Part shown: positions 53,446 to 61,742 of the stretch, one piece after another
How positions within the stretch are numbered: position 1 is the first letter of the stretch
How the letters are laid out: each line of letters starts with the position of its first letter
Assembly (NCBI RefSeq): GCF_008831125.1
Contig: NZ_WBKA01000001.1
Span: 372,001-436,000 of the forward strand
Direction: 5' to 3'
Length of the DNA stretch: 64,000 nt
From: Pseudoclavibacter caeni
Lineage (GTDB): Bacteria > Actinomycetota > Actinomycetes > Actinomycetales > Microbacteriaceae
Translations under genes and position numbers: made by a program
Notes under the pieces: model-generated
Told to the model about the DNA's origin: nothing
Seen by the model: only the letters and a program-made list of their open reading frames with translations
Databases searched by the model: none

Positions 53446-54226
53446 GCGGCCGGCCGCCACACCCACGCCCGCCCGCTGGCCGGGCCGGCTGTCCGCCGGG
53501 GTGCGCCGCTGGTCCGGGGCGGTGGTCGCCACGGCGACGGCGCTGTTCTCCCTGTGGCTGGCGGCCACCGGACGGCTCGACCTGTACGTGCATCCGCGTT
53601 ACCTGTGGTTCTCGATCGTGATGGCCGTGATCGCCCTGGCGCTCGTCGGGGTGGCGATCGCGCTGCCCGGCCACGGACATGGGGACGCGGCCCCGGCGCG
53701 CCTGCGGCGTCCCCCGGTGCTCGTCGCCTTGAGCACGGTCGTGGTCGTCGCGGCCCTCGCGGTCGTGACACCCACGACGCTGAGCTCTCGGCAGGCGCTG
53801 GGGCGTGACGTCGCCTCCGGCGGCACGGCGCTCGCCCGCACTCTCACCGGCCAGATCGACCTCGGCGCGAGCATCGACGACTACACGATGGTCGACTGGG
53901 CGGCGACGATGCAGCTGCGTGGCGACCTCGCCTTCTACGCGGGGCACGAGGCGACGTTCTCAGGCTTCGTCACACCCGACGAGACCGACCCGGACGACGT
54001 GCTGCTCATCACCCGCTTCCGGATCACCTGCTGCACGCTCGACGCCCAGCCGGTCGGCATCCCCGTGCACCTGCCCGGCTGGCGCGACCGGTTCCCGGTG
54101 AACTCCTGGGTGGAGGGCACCGGCGGCTTCGCCGTCAACCCCAGCACCACCAGCTCGGCGGCGATCGTGTTCGCTCCGGACGACCTGCACGCGATCGAGG
54201 AGCCCGATGACCCCTACCTCGGCTGA
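53432..54226 (+). CDS. TIGR03943-family putative permease subunit
   Basis: 264 residues. Two hydrophobic spans (about 30-50 and 55-85), a third near 100-120, then an extracytoplasmic domain ending with the conserved TRFRITCCTLDAQPVG region, whose paired cysteines may bind metal or form a disulphide. The ATG overlaps the permease gene by 14 bases, so the two are made together. The family is typically found beside DUF318 permeases. A short GHGHGD stretch after span 2 may bind metal. Confidence 0.78.
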   Translation: MRSSERPAATPTPARWPGRLSAGVRRWSGAVVATATALFSLWLAATGRLDLYVHPRYLWFSIVMAVIALALVGVAIALPGHGHGDAAPARLRRPPVLVALSTVVVVAALAVVTPTTLSSRQALGRDVASGGTALARTLTGQIDLGASIDDYTMVDWAATMQLRGDLAFYAGHEATFSGFVTPDETDPDDVLLITRFRITCCTLDAQPVGIPVHLPGWRDRFPVNSWVEGTGGFAVNPSTTSSAAIVFAPDDLHAIEEPDDPYLG

Positions 54227-55541
54227 CCGGCATGAGACGCCCCGCCGCTGGCCCTGGCGGGTCGCGCTCGCGAGCGTCCTCGTCATGCTGCTGACCGTGC
54301 TCATCGGCACGCAGCGGTGGTCGCAGCGGGAGGACCGCGTGCTCACCGACGCGAATGCAGAGGCCGCGGCGGCCCTCACCCCGTCGCTCGTGCTGCGGCG
54401 CGGTGGGGCCTACACGGCGAAGGACGCGATGCGCGGCGACGACCGCATCGTCCTGTCCACGCCCGGTGGCGACCAGCGCACGGTGTTCACCGCCCCGCGC
54501 ATCCAGACGTACGTCGCCGACGACCGGTGGGTCGTCGTCGCGGCGGCGAGCCAGACCGACACCGCCACGACGCTCACCGCGGTGGATCGGGCCGCGGTCG
54601 AGGCGGACCCGGCCGGCGTGCACGCTGGTGACGCGCACACGGTCGCCCTCGCCCTGCCGACCCCGGGAACGGTCATCGGGCTCGCGGTGCACGGCGACCT
54701 GGTCACGGCGACCTTCACCCCGCTCGATCTCGCGCAGGAGAGCCATCAGACCCTCGTGTGGCGGCTCGAGGAGGCGACGGACGTGTCAGACGGCACGACA
54801 GGCGGTCCGTCACCCAGCCCGTCGAGCAGCACGTCGGCCGGCGCGGCGCAGGCCGACGCGACGCTCGTGACGATGCCCGACGGCACCGCCGCGCTCGCGG
54901 ATCTCGTGCTGTTCACCCGGGACGGCCGGTTCCTGCTGCTGCGACAGGCCGACAGCACGCTCGTCCGGCTGCCACTGCCGGACGCGGTGGCCGGTGACGC
55001 CGGCTATGACGCGGCGGAGCGCGAGGCCCTGCCGCTCGGCGCGGCGGACGATGTCACCGGCTGGTCGGCGACCGGCGAGCTCATGGTGACCGATGCGTCA
55101 GGCGGCTGGCTGCTCGTCGATGTCGGGTCTGGGGCGCGGCAGCGGCTCGACGCCTCACTGCCGGCCGGCGTGCCGGCGGATGCCCGGCTCGTGTCGCTGT
55201 GGCCGACGACGACCGGGGCGGTCGCGGTGTACGCGCGGGTCGGGGACGCCGGCATCCGGCAGGAGGTCTGGGGACTCGGCGTGGACGGCGCGACCCGGCT
55301 GGCCGCGGTCGACGGGGAGGACGCGATCACCGGGGTGTGCCCCGCGCCGGACGGCCGCCTCGTCGCCGTCACGACGCGGGCTGACGGCTCCGCCGACGAC
55401 GGCTACGTGCTCGACGCGGGGCCGCTCGTCTTCACCACCACGGTGCTGCCGGTCGATCAGCCGGTCGCGGTCGGCGACCTGCCGGGGCGGCTGCCGGAGT
55501 GGTGCCAGACGTTCCAGCGGGTGCCGGTGACCGCGGCGTGA
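54207..55541 (+). CDS. Membrane-anchored extracytoplasmic protein of unknown function
   Basis: 444 residues: a cytoplasmic tip, one span (about 19-36), then a large outside domain. The outside part is built of repeated short beta-strand units (for example DRWVVVAAASQTD, VTGWSATGELMVTDASGGWL, AITGVCPAPDGRLVAV), suggesting a beta-propeller split by a Ser/Thr/Gly/Pro linker at about 195-215. No His-rich or other clear metal site is visible. Its start lies inside the TIGR03943 gene (20-base overlap), so it is part of that unit. It could be a lid or accessory for the permease, but no function is assigned. Confidence 0.7.
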   Translation: MTPTSADRHETPRRWPWRVALASVLVMLLTVLIGTQRWSQREDRVLTDANAEAAAALTPSLVLRRGGAYTAKDAMRGDDRIVLSTPGGDQRTVFTAPRIQTYVADDRWVVVAAASQTDTATTLTAVDRAAVEADPAGVHAGDAHTVALALPTPGTVIGLAVHGDLVTATFTPLDLAQESHQTLVWRLEEATDVSDGTTGGPSPSPSSSTSAGAAQADATLVTMPDGTAALADLVLFTRDGRFLLLRQADSTLVRLPLPDAVAGDAGYDAAEREALPLGAADDVTGWSATGELMVTDASGGWLLVDVGSGARQRLDASLPAGVPADARLVSLWPTTTGAVAVYARVGDAGIRQEVWGLGVDGATRLAAVDGEDAITGVCPAPDGRLVAVTTRADGSADDGYVLDAGPLVFTTTVLPVDQPVAVGDLPGRLPEWCQTFQRVPVTAA

Positions 55542-55581
55542 CGTGGGTGCGGGTGTGACGAGGGTGGGGCGCCCCGGCTCG

Positions 55582-55612
55582 TATTGACAACGATTCACAA
55601 TAGCGATTACGC
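55582..55612 (+). promoter_or_regulatory. znuA promoter with a 21-bp dyad, candidate Zur box
   Basis: A dyad runs from TATTG (55582) to CAATA (ending 55602) with inner AA/TT matches, 14 of 21 positions symmetrical, the size of Fur-family operators. It covers the -35-like TTGACA (55584-55589); a weak -10 (TTACGC or ATTACG) follows at about 17 bases. It is one of the few AT-rich spots in the region. Not identical to published Zur boxes of Mycobacterium or Streptomyces as remembered. Confidence 0.5.
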
Positions 55613-55758
55613 TCGGATCCATCGCGCCATCGAGCCGACCGCGCCAGGTTGGGCGGGACGGCGTGGCGTCGTGAACCGGGTCAACTCGTGAAGCGGGTCA
55701 CACGTCATCGTGACCTCGGCGGCGCGTCATCGTGAACAGGGAAGAGACCAGAGCAGAC

Positions 55759-56745
55759 ATGACCAGACATCACCTCCGCACCGCATCCGTCATCGGCCTC
55801 GTCGCCGCGGCCGGGCTGGCGCTGACCGGCTGCAGCCAGGGCGAGCAGGCGGACGGCGGCGACCAGTCCGTCCACATCGTCGCCTCGACCACGCAGGTGG
55901 CCGATTTCACCCGCAACGTGGTGGGCGACACCGGCGCCGAGATCACCCAGATCGTGCAGCCGAACCAGAGCGCGCACGACATCGAGCTGACGGCCGCCGA
56001 CTCCGCCGCGATCGAGGGCGCCGACGCGGTGATCGTCAACGGGGTGGACCTCGACCACATCGTCAGCGATGCCGCGGCGTCTGACAAGGTGATCGACACC
56101 AGCACCGGCATCACCCTGCAGGCTGGCGAGGAAGAGGACGAAGCGGGCGAGGCATCCGAGGGCGAGGGGCATGACCACGGTGCCGAGGACCCGCACATCT
56201 GGACGGCGCCGGAGAACGCGCGACAGATGGTGCAGAACATCGCCGACGGGCTGGCCAGGACCGACCCCGACCATGCGGACGCCTACCAGGACAACGCGCA
56301 GGCCTATGAGGCGCGGCTCGACGCGCTCGACCAGTGGATCACGACCTCGTTCGAGCCGGTCGCCCCGGATGACCGGAAGTTCGTCTCCACCCATGACGCC
56401 TTCGGGTATTTCGTGAAGGCCTACGACATCACCCAGGACGACTCCGTGCTCGGCAGCCTCGATGACCACGCCGAGCCCAGCGAGGCGGAGCTGCAACAGC
56501 TCGTCGCGAAGATCGAGGCCACCGGGGTGAAGGCGGTCTTCGCCGAGGCATCGGTGGACCCGAAGGTCGCCGACCGCATCGCCCAGGAGTCCGGTGTGCG
56601 GCTCTACTCCGGGGATGACGCGCTCTACGGCGACTCCCTCGGCACCGAGGGCAGCGACGGGGCCACCTACATCGACGCGACCGTGCACAACGTCACGCTC
56701 ATCGGCCAGTCGTGGGGTCTCGACCTCACCGCACCTGAGCTCTGA
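55759..56745 (+). CDS. znuA: Zinc ABC transporter substrate-binding lipoprotein
   Basis: 328-residue cluster A-I binding protein that captures zinc (or manganese) outside the membrane. The signal ends at LALTGC (lipid on that Cys). Metal ligands are His in QSAHDIELTAAD, His in AEDPHIWTAPENA, His in VSTHDAFGYF and an Asp near LYSGDDALYGD. An acidic loop with HDHG (GEGHDHGAEDPH) between the first two is a short version of the His-rich loop seen in zinc-specific members. The ATG at 55759 follows AGAGACCAGAGCAGAC; a GTG at 55732 would give a poorer signal peptide. Confidence 0.9.
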   Translation: MTRHHLRTASVIGLVAAAGLALTGCSQGEQADGGDQSVHIVASTTQVADFTRNVVGDTGAEITQIVQPNQSAHDIELTAADSAAIEGADAVIVNGVDLDHIVSDAAASDKVIDTSTGITLQAGEEEDEAGEASEGEGHDHGAEDPHIWTAPENARQMVQNIADGLARTDPDHADAYQDNAQAYEARLDALDQWITTSFEPVAPDDRKFVSTHDAFGYFVKAYDITQDDSVLGSLDDHAEPSEAELQQLVAKIEATGVKAVFAEASVDPKVADRIAQESGVRLYSGDDALYGDSLGTEGSDGATYIDATVHNVTLIGQSWGLDLTAPEL

Positions 56746-56762
56746 CCCAGCCCGATCCGATC

Positions 56763-56795
56763 CCCGGCCGGCCCGCCCCGCGCGAGCCGGCCGGG
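56763..56795 (+). terminator. Intercistronic hairpin between znuA and znuC
   Basis: Perfect 10-bp stem (CCCGGCCGGC and complement) with a 13-base loop in the 190-base gap. It probably lowers expression of the ATPase and permeases relative to the binding protein. Confidence 0.6.
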
Positions 56796-56935
56796 ACCGT
56801 GTCGAGACCGGCCGCGGGAATGACGGGTCGGCGGACGCCGTCGACGCGAGGAACCTCGTCGGCGGGCGGTCGCGAGAATGGCGGAGAATGGCAGGCGGGT
56901 GCGCCGCGCGGCGCGCGGACGGAGGCAGACTGGCG

Positions 56936-57835
56936 ATGACGACGGAGACCACGACAGGGCGGACCACGGCACAGGGAAGTCCAGCGTCCCCCGCGGCGCC
57001 CGTCACCGTCGAGCTGCACGGGCTCGATCTCGGCTACGACGGTCGCACTGCGGTGCTCACCGGCGTCGAGGGGACGCTGCACGCCGGTGAGGCACTCGCC
57101 CTGATCGGCCCGAACGGCTCCGGCAAGTCGACGCTGCTCAAGGGCCTGCTCGGGCTCACCCGTCCCGTGCGCGGCACGGTGCGCGTGCTCGGTCGCAGAC
57201 CGGCCGACGCCCGGCGGGACGTCGGCTACCTGCCGCAGACCGCGGAGGTCGACCCGACCTTTCCCGTCACCGTCCGCCAGGTCGTCGCGATGGGACGCTA
57301 CCGCCGCGAGACCGACCGGCCGCTCGGCTGGCTGCGCCCCGCCTCCGCCGCAGACCGTCGCGCCGTGACGGACGCCCTCGAGCGGGTCGGGCTGGCCGAC
57401 CGCGCGCGCCGCCGTTTCGGCGAGCTGTCGGGCGGGCAGCGCCAGCGCGTCCTGCTCGCCCGGGCCCTCGCCGGCGACCCCGGGCTGCTGCTGCTCGACG
57501 AGCCGTTCAACGGTCTGGACGAGACGAACCGCGACGCCCTCGAACACATCCTCGCCGAGCTCACCGCCGGCGGCATGTCGATCGTGCTCTCCACCCATGA
57601 CATCGGCCTGGCCCGCGCGGTGTGCACGCACGCGGCCGTGCTCGCGGGCCGTCAGCTCGCCTTCGGGCCCATCGCGCAGGCACTCGCCCCCGCGGTGATC
57701 ACCGCCGCGTACTCCGGCCGCAGTGACGTGGCCGCCGTGTACGCCGCGCCGTTCCGCGACGCGCCGGCGGCGGAGGCCCCCGGCGGGCCCGTCGCCGATG
57801 ACACGCCAGCGAGCCGGCGGGGGAGCACACGATGA
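56936..57835 (+). CDS. znuC: Zinc ABC transporter ATPase
   Basis: 299 residues. Walker A is GPNGSGKST, the Q-loop QTAEVDPTFPVTVRQVV is typical of metal importers, the signature is LSGGQRQR, Walker B is LLLLDEPFNGLDE, and the switch His is in STHD. Ala/Pro/Gly-rich extensions occur at both ends. ATG at 56936 with GGAGG ten bases upstream. Its stop overlaps the permease start (ATGA). Confidence 0.9.
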   Translation: MTTETTTGRTTAQGSPASPAAPVTVELHGLDLGYDGRTAVLTGVEGTLHAGEALALIGPNGSGKSTLLKGLLGLTRPVRGTVRVLGRRPADARRDVGYLPQTAEVDPTFPVTVRQVVAMGRYRRETDRPLGWLRPASAADRRAVTDALERVGLADRARRRFGELSGGQRQRVLLARALAGDPGLLLLDEPFNGLDETNRDALEHILAELTAGGMSIVLSTHDIGLARAVCTHAAVLAGRQLAFGPIAQALAPAVITAAYSGRSDVAAVYAAPFRDAPAAEAPGGPVADDTPASRRGSTR

Positions 57836-58812
57836 CCGAGGTGCTCGTCGGGCCGTTCCTCGACTACGCGTTCATGCAGCGGGCGCTCATCGCGTTCGTC
57901 ATCCTCGCCGTGCTCGTCGCGGCCGTCGGCGCCTTCGTCGCACTGCGCGACCTCGAGTTCGCCTCCGACGGCCTCGTTCACGCCGTGTTCCCCGGGCTTG
58001 CGGTCGGTGCGGCCTGGGGACGCGACGGCGCCCTGCTCGGCGCGCTCGTCGCAGGTGCTCTCGCCGCGGTCATCCTCACCCTCGTCGCCTCTCGGGTGGG
58101 GCGGGCGGACGCCCCCGTCGCCGTCGTGCTCACCACCGCGTTCAGCATCGGCGTCATCATCGTCTCCGCAGGCGGGTACCCCGGTCAGCTGGAGACGCTG
58201 CTGTTCGGACAGGTCTTCGCCGTGCGTGACGAGCAGCTGTGGGCGATCGGGGCCGCCACGGCCCTGGCCGCGACGATGATGTGGGCAACCCGCCGTGCCC
58301 AGCTGTACCGGGCCTTCGACCCGACCGGCGCGCGCGCCGGCGGGTTCCCGCCGCTGAAGACCGATCTCGTCCTCAACCTCGCGCTCGCGGTGGCGGTGGT
58401 CGCCGGCTCGCAGGTGCTCGGCAACCTGCTCGTGCTCGCCCTGCTCGTCATTCCCGCCGCGTCGGCGCGCAACCTCGGGGCGGGCGTGCGCGGCATGGTC
58501 GTGCTCGCGGGCGCGTTCACGCTGCTGGGCGGCTGGGCCGGGCTCGTCACCGCGTTCCAGGCCTCCGTGGTGCACCGGGTGAGCCTCTCGCCGAGCGGTG
58601 CGATCGTCGGCGCGCTCATCGCGATCCACGCGGTGTCACTCGTCGTGCTGGCCCTGCGCCGGCTCGGCCGACGTGATGCCGGCAAGCGCCGGGGGAGTCC
58701 CGCGGCGCCCGGCGACCACGCTCCGTGCGACGACGTTCCCGCCATGCCCTCGATGCGACGCGGCGTGGCGAGCCTGCATGCCGTCGATCCGGAGTCAGGA
58801 GTCCGCAGATGA
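57832..58812 (+). CDS. znuB: Zinc ABC transporter permease 1
   Basis: 326 residues, eight or nine spans of the ABC-3 family. The cytoplasmic coupling region is GGFPPLKTDLVLN following FDPTGARA. A 45-residue polar tail after the last span includes Cys/His (GDHAPCDDVP), unusual for the family. ATGA overlaps link it to the ATPase upstream and to the second permease downstream. It forms a heterodimer with permease 2, or each forms a homodimer. Confidence 0.88.
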   Translation: MTEVLVGPFLDYAFMQRALIAFVILAVLVAAVGAFVALRDLEFASDGLVHAVFPGLAVGAAWGRDGALLGALVAGALAAVILTLVASRVGRADAPVAVVLTTAFSIGVIIVSAGGYPGQLETLLFGQVFAVRDEQLWAIGAATALAATMMWATRRAQLYRAFDPTGARAGGFPPLKTDLVLNLALAVAVVAGSQVLGNLLVLALLVIPAASARNLGAGVRGMVVLAGAFTLLGGWAGLVTAFQASVVHRVSLSPSGAIVGALIAIHAVSLVVLALRRLGRRDAGKRRGSPAAPGDHAPCDDVPAMPSMRRGVASLHAVDPESGVRR

Positions 58813-59651
58813 CCGCGCTCGTCGATCTCGTCGGCTGGCTCGGGCAGGCGCTGGTCGAGGCGGCGCTCGTCGGCGCCCTCGCCGGTCTCGTCGGCGTGCT
58901 CGTGGTGCTGCGCCGCCGGGTGTTCTTCGCCACCGCACTCACCCACGCGACGTTCCCGGGCGGCATCATCGCGGTGCTCGTCGGCTGGAACGTGCTCGTC
59001 GGCAACGCGCTGTTCGCGGTCGCGCTCACCCTGGTCATGCTCGCCCTGACCACCTGGGGACGCCAGCGAGCGGCCGTCGCCAGCGGCGTCGTGCTCACCG
59101 GCGGTTTCGCTCTCGGCACCACGCTCTCCGGACTAAACCCCACGCTGCCGGTGCGCGTGCAGTCGTTCCTCACCGGCAGCATCCTCACCGTCGACCTCGC
59201 CGACGTGGTCTTCGCCGGGGCCGTGCTCGTCATCGCGGTGGGTGTGACCGCAGCGCTGCGCCGGCAGCTGCTCTACTCCTCGTTCGATCCGACCGGGTAC
59301 CGAGCGGCCGGCTTCGCACCCTGGGCGGTGGACGCGGTGGTGCTGACCCTGATCACGGCGACCGTCGTCGCACTCACCCCCGCAGTGGGGGCGATCCTCG
59401 CGATCGCGCTGCTCGCCGCACCACCACTCGCCGCCGCCCGTGCCGGGTTGCACTGGCGGGGGATGCTCGTCGCCTCCCCGCTCATCGGCGCCGGCTGTGC
59501 CGTGGTCGGAGTGCTCGTCTCGGCGCGCTGGGCGGTGGCGGCGGGGCCGGCCATCGTGCTCGTGGCGACCGCCGCGCTGGGCGCGGCCTGGGGTGCCCGC
59601 CGGCTCCTCGACCGTGCCCGAGTGAGCCGCACGCGCCGGGTCCGGGCCTGA
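58809..59651 (+). CDS. Zinc ABC transporter permease 2
   Basis: 280 residues, eight or so spans, ABC-3 family; FFATALTHATFPGG and SSFDPTGYRAAGF match permease 1 in layout while the rest diverges. The ATG overlaps the previous stop (ATGA) and an ordered run of AGTCAGGAGTCCGC precedes it. Two distinct permeases with one ATPase is common in actinomycete zinc/manganese importers. Confidence 0.88.
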   Translation: MTALVDLVGWLGQALVEAALVGALAGLVGVLVVLRRRVFFATALTHATFPGGIIAVLVGWNVLVGNALFAVALTLVMLALTTWGRQRAAVASGVVLTGGFALGTTLSGLNPTLPVRVQSFLTGSILTVDLADVVFAGAVLVIAVGVTAALRRQLLYSSFDPTGYRAAGFAPWAVDAVVLTLITATVVALTPAVGAILAIALLAAPPLAAARAGLHWRGMLVASPLIGAGCAVVGVLVSARWAVAAGPAIVLVATAALGAAWGARRLLDRARVSRTRRVRA

Positions 59652-59698
59652 ACAGGAGGCTGGGCAAGAGCATCCACGGGGTGACACAATGGGGCATC

Positions 59699-60112
59699 AT
59701 GGCAGTGATGAAGCGGCGCAACACGTGGCAGCAGACGGCGGTGCGAGACGCCCTCGAGCACGAGGCGGGGTTCCTCAGTGCGCAGGCGCTGCACCAGCGG
59801 CTGCTGGAGGCGGGGTCGACCGTCAGCGTGGCCACCGTGTACCGAGTGCTCAGCCGGATGGCCGACGACGGTCTGGCCGACGTGCACATCGATCCGGACG
59901 GCCAGCAGCTGTTCCGCGCGTGCGGGGACGAGCCGCACCACCATCACCTCATCTGCCGGCGCTGCGGCGCGGCGGTGGAGATCGTCGCGCCGCCGGTCGA
60001 GCGGTGGGCTTCGGGCGTGGCCCGCGAGCACGGCTACACCGAGGTCACCCACGTCATCGACGTGATCGGCCTGTGCCCGCGCTGCACGCGCGAGCTGGCC
60101 GGGAAGCGGTAG
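59699..60112 (+). CDS. zur: Fur-family regulator, probably Zur
   Basis: 137 residues: winged helix [20 protein letters not shown] with recognition helix [16 protein letters not shown], then the dimer and metal domain. Structural zinc cysteines are in [11 protein letters not shown] and [10 protein letters not shown]; the HHHH stretch gives regulatory-site ligands. Position directly behind the zinc importer, in the same orientation, indicates zinc sensing rather than iron. A CACAAT box ends eight bases before the ATG and no clear ribosome site exists, so the gene may have its own near-leaderless promoter as well as read-through. Confidence 0.88.
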   Translation: MAVMKRRNTWQQTAVRDALEHEAGFLSAQALHQRLLEAGSTVSVATVYRVLSRMADDGLADVHIDPDGQQLFRACGDEPHHHHLICRRCGAAVEIVAPPVERWASGVAREHGYTEVTHVIDVIGLCPRCTRELAGKR

Positions 60113-60200
60113 CCGCGCGGATCCGGGCCGACGGCGCCCGGTGACCACGACGTCCGCGGTCGGCGGCCGGGTGCGCGTGATTACGCACAGATGCGCGCGG

Positions 60201-60229
60201 TTGCGCGCGCGGTTGTGCTCCCATAGACT
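60201..60229 (+). promoter_or_regulatory. Promoter of the rpmB-rpmG-rpsN operon
   Basis: TTGCGC (-35) and TAGACT (-10) with a 17-base spacer, about 107 bases before rpmB. Just downstream TGCGAA (60238) and TTCGCA (60253) form an inverted repeat across nine bases that could be an operator. No sequence like the znuA dyad is seen here. Confidence 0.55.
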
Positions 60230-60336
60230 GACGTGGTTGCGAATCTTCCACGTTCGCATCGTGCGCCGCGGAACCCCGCGGCGCGCCGACAAGAGATCTT
60301 GGGTGGCCGGAGACGGCCACGGTACAGGAGGAACCG

Positions 60337-60572
60337 ATGGCAGCAGTCTGCCAGGTGACTGGAGCCAAGCCGGGCTTCGGGCACAGCATCTCGCACTCGC
60401 ACCGGCGCAACAAGCGTCGCTTCGACCCGAACGTGCAGAAGAAGACGTACTACGTGCCGTCGCTGCGTCGCAAGGTCACCCTCAACGTGTCCACCAAGGG
60501 CATCAAGGTGATCGACGCCCGGGGCATCGACGCCGTCGTGCAGGAGCTCATCGCCAAGGGGGTGAAGCTCTG

Positions 60573-60573
<1 letters not shown>
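60337..60573 (+). CDS. rpmB: Ribosomal protein L28, zinc-free type
   Basis: 78 residues, [20 protein letters not shown] onward. A single cysteine where the zinc form has CxxC; the VCQVTG start resembles the E. coli C-minus type. ACAGGAGGAACCG precedes the ATG. The stop shares a base with the rpmG start (TGATG). Confidence 0.95.
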
Positions 60574-60740
<167 letters not shown>

Positions 60741-60746
60741 GTTTTC

Positions 60747-61052
60747 ATGGCAAAGAAGAGCAAGATCGCGCGCAATGAGCAGCGCAAGGTGATCGTCGCC
60801 CGGTACGCCGAGCGCCGTGCAGAGCTGAAGAAGCAGCTCATCGACCCCGAGGCCACCGACGAGCAGCGTGAGGCCGCCCGCGTCGGGCTGCAGAAGCTCC
60901 CGCGCAACGCCTCTCCGGTGCGCGTCCGCAACCGCGACGCCATCGACGGTCGCCCCCGCGGAAACCTGAGCGAGTACGGGATCTCCCGTGTCCGTTTCCG
61001 TCAGATGGCCCTCAACGGCGAACTGCCCGGCATCACCAAGTCGAGCTGGTAG
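60747..61052 (+). CDS. rpsN: Ribosomal protein S14, zinc-free long type
   Basis: 101 residues, the long form lacking the CxxC-x12-CxxC zinc module of the short form. [20 protein letters not shown] and the KSSW end are typical. GAGGAGCGCTGAGTTTTC lies upstream, so its ribosome site is inside the rpmG end. A hairpin follows. Confidence 0.95.
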   Translation: MAKKSKIARNEQRKVIVARYAERRAELKKQLIDPEATDEQREAARVGLQKLPRNASPVRVRNRDAIDGRPRGNLSEYGISRVRFRQMALNGELPGITKSSW

Positions 61053-61057
61053 CCTGA

Positions 61058-61101
61058 GAACCCGCCCGTTCCGCTCTCACAGCGGGGTTCCGGGCGGGTT
61101 C
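61058..61101 (+). terminator. Terminator after rpsN
   Basis: Outer 11-bp stem GAACCCGCCCG/CGGGCGGGTTC enclosing an inner CCGCT/AGCGG stem; no T-tract. Confidence 0.75.
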
Positions 61102-61169
61102 AGCCCGTCAGTGACTGTGATCAGCCGCTGAGGTACATAGCCAATACCGAACCGAACTAGGGAGTACAC

Positions 61170-61457
61170 ATGGCTGACAAGACTCTGAACCGCAGCGAGC
61201 TCGTTGCCGAGGTCGCCAGCAAGACCGGTGAGACGCAGGCTGCGGTCAACGGCGTGCTCGACGCGGTCTTCCAGACCATCGCCGAGAACGTCGCCGAGGG
61301 CGTCAAGGTGAGCGTTCCGGGCTGGCTGTCCGTGGAGCGCACGAACCGCGCCGCTCGCACGGGCCGCAACCCGCAGACCGGCGAGACCCTGCAGATCCCC
61401 GCCAGCAAGGGCGTGAAGATCTCGGCCGGCAGCAAGCTCAAGGCTGCGGTGAAGTGA
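61170..61457 (+). CDS. hupB: DNA-binding protein HU
   Basis: 95 residues, histone-like protein that bends and compacts DNA. LNRSELVAEVASKTGETQAA starts the dimer part; the beta-arm carries RTGRNPQTGETLQIPASKGV. It has the short form, without the long Lys/Ala tail of mycobacterial HupB. It is separated from rpsN by a terminator, so it has its own promoter in 61102-61169. Confidence 0.95.
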   Translation: MADKTLNRSELVAEVASKTGETQAAVNGVLDAVFQTIAENVAEGVKVSVPGWLSVERTNRAARTGRNPQTGETLQIPASKGVKISAGSKLKAAVK

Positions 61458-61497
61458 CGTCAGCCATGTGCTGAGCCGCGTTCGCGCGGCATCGTTC

Positions 61498-61530
61498 GAG
61501 AGGGAGCCACCTTCGGGTGCGCTCCCTCTC
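61498..61530 (+). terminator. Terminator after hupB
   Basis: GAGAGGGAGC/GCTCCCTCTC stem with an inner CACC/GGTG stem closed by a TTCG tetraloop; one bulged C, then TTC. Confidence 0.8.
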
Positions 61531-61730
61531 TTCGTGTGCAGGGGCTGGAACGGCCCTGGCCGCGGTTCGTTCCCGAGGGTCATGCCGCCACGAACGCGCC
61601 AGGGTGCGTCGGGACAGCCCGTTCTGCGCCAGCCTGTGGCGCAACACGGGCTGCCGGCGGGAGACGTGGCGCAACGATGCTCGTCGAGCAGGTGGTTCAC
61701 CCGTGAGCAGAGCACACCCCGGCGGATGGG

Positions 61731-61736
61731 TAGGCT
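61731..61736 (+). promoter_or_regulatory. -10 box of a probable leaderless promoter
   Basis: TAGGCT ends six bases before the GTG at 61743, which has no ribosome site. The preceding 61531-61730 holds no supported gene, only a hairpin around 61618-61650 (GCGCCA/TGGCGC). Confidence 0.5.
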
Positions 61737-61742
61737 GATCGG

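Noticed and set aside
54207-55541. AztD-type zinc chaperone
   Set aside because: Propeller-like and beside a zinc importer, but it has a membrane anchor rather than a cleaved signal and no His-rich metal site.
60230-60300. Zur box in front of rpmB
   Set aside because: The inverted repeat TGCGAA/TTCGCA does not resemble the znuA dyad or remembered actinomycete Zur boxes, so it was left as an unassigned possible operator.
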